Below, in pieces: positions 59,277-64,000 of a stretch of DNA of 64,000 nt (position 1 is the stretch's first letter; every line of letters begins with the position of its first letter). The position numbers and the translations under genes are program-made. The notes beneath the pieces are model-generated. The model made no database searches, was not told where the DNA came from, and saw only the letters and a list, made by a program, of their open reading frames with translations. Source of the DNA: Muribaculaceae bacterium (GTDB lineage Bacteria > Bacteroidota > Bacteroidia > Bacteroidales > Muribaculaceae); NCBI GenBank assembly GCA_014867205.1, contig WGUO01000004.1:47536-111535 (forward strand), written 5' to 3'.

Positions 59277-59753
59277 ATGTCTGCGATGATGGGCGATAAC
59301 CCCTTTTACAAACAGGCGAGGGATTCGCTGTTGATAGAAAAGGTTGACCTTGTTGAATGTCTGGAGTTTGTAAATAAACTGGATTCGCTGACAGGGAAAG
59401 ATTTTAACATCCCGACTTATCCTCAATGGCTTTATGTGGGCTACATGGGCAAGCAACTTCCTTCCGACGAAAAAGTGCTGGATAGTTATGCCTGGTACGG
59501 TGCCAATTCCGGAAACATCACCCACAACGTCAAGCAGAAAGATTCTAATACTCTTGGTGTCTATGATATGCTTGGCAATGTCACTGAATGGACCATCAGC
59601 GGATACGATCCGTTGTTCATTGTGACCGGAGGAAGCTATGATACTAAATAGGGAAAATGCAATGACGAGCTTCGCGAGTTCTACCACTGCAATGTAAAAA
59701 CTGGGTCGGTGGGATTAAGGCCGGTCATGTATCTGGAAAGTTCAAAGAAATAA
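59277..59753 (+). pseudogene. Truncated duplicate of the SUMF1-like gene
   Basis: The frame carries MMGDNPFYKQARDSLLIEKV, DLVECLEFVNKLDSLTGKDF, NIPTYPQWLYVGYMGKQLPS and YDMLGNVTEWTISGYDPLFI. It matches the complete gene at 62731 almost residue for residue. The signal and N-terminal 100 residues are missing. A TAG at 59649-59651 interrupts the frame, which then continues GKCNDELREFYHCNVKTGSV to TAA 59751-59753. A broken paralog, probably from a local duplication. Confidence 0.85.
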
Positions 59754-59819
59754 ATCGATCCAAGGATAGATTTTGCATTTGCACCGACTCTATACCTATA
59801 AACCGTACAACAAAACAAC

Positions 59820-60695
59820 ATGAAGACTACTGTAACAACCGAAACTACTACCGATGTAAAAGTGAACATCGAGCCGGAAGAAACTCCGAAACTTGACGAT
59901 AAAGTCACACCCAAAGGGAAAGGCAAACTCGACATGGTTATAGCCTTTGACACGACCGGCTCAATGTCGGCATATATTGAGGATGTCCGCCGTCAGGTGA
60001 CCGAGATGATACCGCGTATCTTCAAGGACAACGAGGATCTGCGCCTCGGAATTGTCGCGTTCGGCGACTATTGCGACATGGAGGATCGTGATACTTTCGG
60101 TGATGCCTATCAGAGTATCTCTTTTACCGACAACGAGAACGACATCATAAGGTTTGTCAAGGAATCCAAGGACACCAGCGGCGGGGACGGCGATGAGTTC
60201 TACGAACTCGTCTTAAAGAAGATCATAGATGAATCTCCCTGGCGCGAGGATTCCTCGAAGGCCATCCTGCTGATTGCTGACGCAGACCCGCATGAAGTCG
60301 GTTATACCTACCTCAATTATGTGGTCCGCAACCAGATTGACTGGCGAATCGAGGCCAAGAGAGCAGCTGACATGAAAATCAAGATTGATACCGTCTCAAT
60401 CTGCGGCCGTCCGTGGTATAAAGAGTTATCGGCGATGACCAACGGAATCTCCGTCCCATTCAAGAGCAGCCGCAAGACCGGCACAATGATTGAGACCGCC
60501 ACCACAGCCCGCAGCGCTATGGCATTTGCGGAGACTGCCAGCGGATGCGGAGACGCCTCAACCCGCGCATATTGCAGAGAACGTGTCCACGGGCTCAGAG
60601 GAAAACTTTTCAGTATGTTCTCTGACTGCAATGACGAGGAATTGAACGATGTATGTCAGTCATACCGCAGGGAGATTGATAAGACAGACGAATAA
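59820..60695 (+). CDS. von Willebrand factor A domain protein
   Basis: 291 aa. The vWA domain (about 35-240) has a complete MIDAS start MVIAFDTTGSMSAYIEDVRR (DxTxS), LRLGIVAFGDYCD and SKAILLIADADPHEVG. An acidic N-terminal tail and a Cys-containing C-terminus follow. No signal peptide, so it is probably cytoplasmic. It overlaps the next gene by 47 bases. vWA proteins act as metal-dependent adaptor or scaffold subunits. With the following SUMF1-like and DUF3298 genes it forms a small plus-strand cluster. Confidence 0.85.
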   Translation: MKTTVTTETTTDVKVNIEPEETPKLDDKVTPKGKGKLDMVIAFDTTGSMSAYIEDVRRQVTEMIPRIFKDNEDLRLGIVAFGDYCDMEDRDTFGDAYQSISFTDNENDIIRFVKESKDTSGGDGDEFYELVLKKIIDESPWREDSSKAILLIADADPHEVGYTYLNYVVRNQIDWRIEAKRAADMKIKIDTVSICGRPWYKELSAMTNGISVPFKSSRKTGTMIETATTARSAMAFAETASGCGDASTRAYCRERVHGLRGKLFSMFSDCNDEELNDVCQSYRREIDKTDE

Positions 60696-61071
60696 TTTAT
60701 TCGTCACGCATTGGTCCCCTGATGTATATCTGATTGACAAGTTTTCAAAGCGTGTCAGGGTGTTGGTTGACAGAAATGGGAAAGCCCAGTTTTGTTGTCT
60801 TGAGGACTTTCCCGCGGAACTCCTCGATATGATTCGTCGGGAGAAAAGGGACTGGAATATCGGGGTGTATGATCTTTCAGTAGGGCACTTCAATACTAAT
60901 GGGCAAGCATTTGTGACATGGATAATTTCTCCATACTATTACTGTCCGATGGATGAGGATGGCTTCGGCGAGGAAGAAGAATTCGAGGTGGCCGTCACCT
61001 GCCACATCAACACTGAAGGACATATTACCGATACACCTGTCTGGAAACCCTACACCGGCCCACGGCGATAG
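60649..61071 (+). CDS. Hypothetical protein coupled to the vWA gene
   Basis: 140 aa; the only ATG (60649) lies 47 bases inside the vWA gene. The part from SPDVYLIDKFSKRVRVLVDR onward reads as a compact beta-rich domain (GKAQFCCLEDFPAELLDMIR, NIGVYDLSVGHFNTNGQAFV). A later non-ATG start near 60700 is possible, since the first 15 residues overlap other coding sequence. No signal peptide. The family is not recognised. Confidence 0.6.
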   Translation: MYVSHTAGRLIRQTNNLFVTHWSPDVYLIDKFSKRVRVLVDRNGKAQFCCLEDFPAELLDMIRREKRDWNIGVYDLSVGHFNTNGQAFVTWIISPYYYCPMDEDGFGEEEEFEVAVTCHINTEGHITDTPVWKPYTGPRR

Positions 61072-61092
61072 CCGAAATATCAGAATAATCAG

Positions 61093-61428
61093 ATGCGCTA
61101 CCTGATCATAGTAATGATGATGGCATTCGCTTTCCCGTTGTATGCCGTTCACGATGATGCTGACCGTTATATTCGCGAGGCGGAATATTATCAGAAGAAA
61201 GCCGATGGTTACCGTCGGGAGGCTGCCTACTTTTTGAAGAAGGCTGAAGGCTATCAGCGTGAGGCTGCTTATTACACTAAAAAGGGTAAGGCAGACACAG
61301 CCAAAAGTTATCAAAGAAAAGCAACGCGAGCCTTGGATGATTATAAAATACAGCTTCGCTATGCAGCCGATGTTGATGAAAAGGCTGCAGACTATCTGCG
61401 GAGAGCGTCAAATGTAGTAAGGAAATAG
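61093..61428 (+). CDS. Secreted helical-repeat protein
   Basis: 111 aa. Sec signal (about 1-18, MMMAFAFPLYA). The mature part is a repeat of roughly 11 residues, EAEYYQKKADGYRREA and EAAYFLKKAEGYQREA, giving an amphipathic helix rich in Tyr, Lys and Ala. It is likely a periplasmic coiled coil or helical bundle. The family is not recognised. It starts 21 bases after the previous gene. Confidence 0.7.
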   Translation: MRYLIIVMMMAFAFPLYAVHDDADRYIREAEYYQKKADGYRREAAYFLKKAEGYQREAAYYTKKGKADTAKSYQRKATRALDDYKIQLRYAADVDEKAADYLRRASNVVRK

Positions 61429-61444
61429 TTTAATATCATAGAAA

Positions 61445-62725
61445 ATGAAACACCTCTTGATTTTCATGATTATTTCTGCCATAGTTACGGTCGTATATGT
61501 GTCGGTGGATTGGGACAGCATTGATCTATCACTTTCATCTCTATCGAGTGAAAGTGCGGGTGATGAATCGGAACAAGACTCCTCATTCGAGAAGGCAGAT
61601 TATGAGGAAGATGACAACTTTTGGATTGACACAGTAATGTATGCCAAAGGGCATGCTTTTGGATATAGAGGCGATGTCACAATGTGGGGCGGGTGGTATC
61701 TGGACACAGTATTCGTAGGCGATGACAACATGCTGCGATATGATTCCGTTGGACCCTCCACTCTCAAACTTAGTCTTGTGACAAGAGATTTGATAGTTGA
61801 CTTCGGTGATAAGAATGTGGCGGATAAGATTCGTGCCTTTCTAAGTCCCATCAGCGGATTCCGGCGGTTTCAGCATAATTATGAGGAATGTCTTGACTCT
61901 ATGACAGATGAGGAATATGGTACTCATAGATATATGGGAGAATTCTCGTTTACCGTTGATTATCCGGATAGTGGTAGGGAGAATGCGGCCAAGATAAATC
62001 ATTTCATAGGCGAGTTGACAGGAATCTCAGAGATTGAAAAGGCGAAAGTGCCGGCTTTGTCGGCCTTTTATGCAGGCTACAGCCAGACTAAAAATTACCG
62101 CCCGGTATATACAGGAAACGTAAATGACCTGAAAAGTCTGTCTGATTTCTTAGCCAACAGGACATTCGAGAACTGGAAACGAGGAGGAGAATATGATTTT
62201 GGCTCAAGTGGCGCCACGTTGGCAATCATGCCTCGCGTCGCCAACGAGAGATATGTGACATTCAGTGTATATGAGTATGATCGGGTTGGAACCGGACACG
62301 GCATGTACACCGAAAAATTTCATACATTCGACTTAAATAGTGGGAAAGAGTTAACCAACAAGGACATTTTCAAATGTCAACACCTCGACAAGGTCAAGAA
62401 GAGACTGTTTGAGGTTATGGCAAACGATTCCCATTACCGTGCATGGCATGGAGACTCAATAACCGCAACTGATATACAAGATCGGATTGAGGCATGGCAA
62501 TCGCCTGTTGAGATTGTTGAAGGTGGCGAATGTGAGGAGCCAAAAAGAGATGTAAAATTTGAACTGCCCGACGGGGCTTTGACGGACTTGGGCGTGTTGT
62601 TCTCGTTTCAGCCTTATGAAATAGATTGCTGGGCCGCAGGGGCTTATCATTTTATTGTGCCATATGACCAGCTTATGCCCTATATGACTCCGACGGCAAA
62701 AAGATTGACTAAATCAACTAAATAA
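61445..62725 (+). CDS. DUF3298-like anchored protein
   Basis: 426 aa. The N-terminal signal or anchor (MKHLLIFMIISAIVTVVYVS) is followed by an acidic Ser-rich stretch (about 28-60). The C-terminal 230 residues carry the RsiV-type DUF4163/DUF3298 pattern: HTFDLNSGKELTNKDIFK and FSFQPYEIDCWAAGAYHFIV, then PYDQLMPYM. In Bacillus RsiV this fold senses lysozyme. Here it faces the periplasm, role unknown. It starts 16 bases after the previous gene and is part of the same unit. Confidence 0.75.
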   Translation: MKHLLIFMIISAIVTVVYVSVDWDSIDLSLSSLSSESAGDESEQDSSFEKADYEEDDNFWIDTVMYAKGHAFGYRGDVTMWGGWYLDTVFVGDDNMLRYDSVGPSTLKLSLVTRDLIVDFGDKNVADKIRAFLSPISGFRRFQHNYEECLDSMTDEEYGTHRYMGEFSFTVDYPDSGRENAAKINHFIGELTGISEIEKAKVPALSAFYAGYSQTKNYRPVYTGNVNDLKSLSDFLANRTFENWKRGGEYDFGSSGATLAIMPRVANERYVTFSVYEYDRVGTGHGMYTEKFHTFDLNSGKELTNKDIFKCQHLDKVKKRLFEVMANDSHYRAWHGDSITATDIQDRIEAWQSPVEIVEGGECEEPKRDVKFELPDGALTDLGVLFSFQPYEIDCWAAGAYHFIVPYDQLMPYMTPTAKRLTKSTK

Positions 62726-62730
62726 AAATT

Positions 62731-63501
62731 ATGAAACGAGGTTATAAAATCACTGCATGGATTGTTGGCGGTATAATCCTGCTGTTTTGTGCATGTGTGA
62801 TCGGAGTGGTCCTTTGGAGGGAAGTGCTGAATCCTGATTTCAAGGAAACAAAGGTTTATCCTGACGAGAGTCGAGTCGCGCCGAAAGATACAATCATCAA
62901 TGTCAACGGGGTTGAGTTTAAGATGGTCGGCGTGAAAGGGGGCAAGATAGAGTGTGAGGGACAGAAGAGGCCCATCGAACTGGATGACTTCTATATCGGT
63001 GAAACGGAGGTGACGCAAGGGCTTTGGAAAGCGATAATGGGCAACAACCCCTCTTACAATGAGGCGGGGGACTCGCTGCCGGTAGAAAATGTTGACCTTG
63101 TTGAGTGTCTGGAGTTTGTAAACAAACTTGATTCGGTGTCGGGACATGATTTCAATATCCCGACCTATCCTCAATGGCTTTATGTAGGCTACATGGGCAA
63201 GCAGCTTCCTTCCGACGATAAAGTATTGGATAATTATGCCTGGTATGGGGACAATTCCGGAAACGTCACCCATAATGTCAAGCAGAAAGAGCCTAATAGT
63301 CTTGGAGTCTATGATATGCTCGGGAATGTCACTGAATGGACCACCAGTGGATCCGATCCATTGTTTATTGTGGCTGGAGGAAGCCATGATAATACAAAAG
63401 GTAAATGTAATGACAAACTTCGCGAGTTCGACCACTGTAATGTAAAAAATGGGTCACTCGGATTAAGACTGGTTATGTATCCGGACGGCGCAAAGAAATA
63501 A
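62731..63501 (+). CDS. SUMF1/formylglycine-generating enzyme-like membrane-anchored protein
   Basis: 256 aa. A membrane anchor (about 8-30) leads to a compact SUMF1-like (FGE-sulfatase) domain: NGVEFKMVGVKGGKIECEG, YIGETEVTQGLWKAIMGNNP, IPTYPQWLYVGYMGKQLPSD, DMLGNVTEWTTSG and LGLRLVMYPDG. It is shorter than true FGE, and the paired Cys copper-site motif is not evident, so it is more likely a structural or ligand-binding relative. A broken copy lies at 59277. Confidence 0.84.
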   Translation: MKRGYKITAWIVGGIILLFCACVIGVVLWREVLNPDFKETKVYPDESRVAPKDTIINVNGVEFKMVGVKGGKIECEGQKRPIELDDFYIGETEVTQGLWKAIMGNNPSYNEAGDSLPVENVDLVECLEFVNKLDSVSGHDFNIPTYPQWLYVGYMGKQLPSDDKVLDNYAWYGDNSGNVTHNVKQKEPNSLGVYDMLGNVTEWTTSGSDPLFIVAGGSHDNTKGKCNDKLREFDHCNVKNGSLGLRLVMYPDGAKK

Positions 63502-63611
63502 ATTTTTTGTAGGAAAACTGATCGTGCAGGGTTACCTTCAATGAAAAATTCTCATAAAGGGCAAATAACAAACTTAGAGGTTGTGCCCGACACGAATCAG
63601 GGTAAAGAAAA

Positions 63612-63884
63612 ATGAAGAAGACAATCCTTTCTCTCGCTATCGTAGCAGTTTCCGCTACCACTCTCGGTTTCTGTGCGGCGGCTTCCGCTTCAACATCACC
63701 ATCAGAAATCATCGCAACAACCGAAATCCCCACCCACACCCATACCCATGCTTCGGCACAGGGAAGTCATTGCTCAGGCACAGTCGGTTGTGACTGCTCA
63801 GGTTTTGCTCCCATCACCAACGGCAAGGAATGGCAGAAATCATACTGCCGGCGATGCGGGCATGCCAAGTCTTATCACAGATAA
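63612..63884 (+). CDS. Small secreted Cys/His-rich protein
   Basis: 90 aa. Sec signal (about 1-26, TLGFCAAASAS). The mature part has a His/Thr run (TEIPTHTHTHASAQGSHC) and six Cys (HCSGTVGCDCSGF, then YCRRCGHAKSYHR), suggesting metal binding or disulfide bonds. The family is not recognised. A stand-alone gene ending at a terminator. Confidence 0.65.
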   Translation: MKKTILSLAIVAVSATTLGFCAAASASTSPSEIIATTEIPTHTHTHASAQGSHCSGTVGCDCSGFAPITNGKEWQKSYCRRCGHAKSYHR

Positions 63885-63888
63885 ATAG

Positions 63889-63931
63889 CGACAAGAAGCC
63901 GGGACTTTCTACAAGTTCCGGCTTCTTGTCG
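63889..63931. terminator. Bidirectional terminator with 19-bp stem
   Basis: The arm 63889-63907 (CGACAAGAAGCCGGGACTT) pairs with 63913-63931, with a single G-T wobble, around TCTAC. It closes the plus-strand cluster. Confidence 0.88.
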
Positions 63932-63946
63932 TTATCAGGCGGTTTG

Positions 63947-63963
63947 CCCGCGTCAAGCGCGGG
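63947..63963 (-). terminator. Short terminator hairpin next to the edge gene
   Basis: CCCGCG (63947-63952) pairs with CGCGGG (63958-63963) around TCAAG, directly after the stop codon of the minus-strand frame entering from the right edge. Confidence 0.6.
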
Positions 63964-64000
63964 TTATTTCTTCGGGTAGGCGACGGGGTTGTTCATGAGG
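63964..64000 (-). CDS. C-terminal end of a minus-strand gene (partial)
   Basis: The reverse strand from the window edge reads LMNNPVAYPKK then TAA at 63966-63964. Only the last codons are visible, so the product cannot be named. The adjacent hairpin fits a gene end. Confidence 0.4.
   Translation of the reverse strand, partial: LMNNPVAYPKK

Noticed and set aside
1..64000. rRNA or tRNA genes.
   Set aside because: No cloverleaf-like or rRNA-like sequence was recognised on either strand by eye, including at the element boundaries.

Overview
The window looks like a piece of a Bacteroidales chromosome, most likely a Muribaculaceae-type gut bacterium. The basis is the recurrent Bacteroidetes promoter (TTTG, about 19-20 bases, then TAnnTTTG), the gene types (GldE, class II glycyl-tRNA synthetase, TIGR02757, DUF4369, DUF3089 and S9 peptidase families, an RteB-like regulator, Bacteroides-type mobilization genes) and a GC-rich backbone interrupted by an AT-rich accessory island. 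Family calls come from reading the proteins; no database search was run.

Backbone, 1-26.4 kb. The end of pnp is followed by a DUF4369 lipoprotein, a SUI1/YciH protein, an AddA/RecB-type helicase-nuclease, an NfeD/stomatin pair, gldE and a phosphopantetheinyl transferase. An orphan HipB-like regulator ends at a perfect 30-bp inverted-repeat terminator. Then come minus-strand genes: a GHL10-type glycosidase, TIGR02757, a small lipoprotein, an S9 peptidase, an FKBP lipoprotein, LemA, glyS, a Pif1-like helicase, asd, fabD, a prolyl-tRNA editing protein and an Rpn-type nuclease. A DUF3089 lipoprotein on the plus strand closes the backbone.

AT-rich conflict island, 26.5-58.7 kb, almost all on the minus strand. 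It holds five TIR-domain proteins. The left part has a TIR-TM-FISUMP protein and a TIR plus membrane nSTAND NTPase operon. The right part (58.7 down to 43.2 kb) is a long tightly packed array: a TrkA/RyR membrane protein, an ECF sigma factor, an anti-sigma/C39-like/RyR fusion, macro-TIR, a PrsW protease, a transglutaminase-kinase-TIR fusion, TIR-propeller and a lone RyR protein. A second unit with its own promoter follows: an M48 peptidase, two small proteins and two hypothetical proteins. I read this as a multi-component nucleotide (NAD-derived) sensing and effector system with built-in transcriptional and proteolytic control. It is the main candidate for an undescribed system.

An integrative mobilizable element sits inside the island (about 32.3-42.1 kb). 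It carries a tyrosine integrase, an HTH protein, a RepA-like ATPase, a primase, MobC and MobB genes, and a degenerate RteB-like regulator. Its cargo is an HxlR regulator, a SnoaL-like protein and a secreted arginase-like protein. Near-identical 17-bp repeats flank it. A SIR2-like gene that appears cut short lies just outside the right repeat, and the TIR/nSTAND operon lies just outside the left one. The element may have split an ancestral SIR2-TIR-nSTAND operon. A strongly structured, probably transcribed RNA lies between the regulator and the relaxase.

Right part, 58.9-64 kb. Two decayed genes, one a broken duplicate of the downstream SUMF1-like gene, precede a plus-strand cluster: a vWA protein, a hypothetical protein, a secreted helical-repeat protein, a DUF3298-like protein, a SUMF1-like protein and a small Cys/His-rich secreted protein. 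The cluster ends at a strong terminator.
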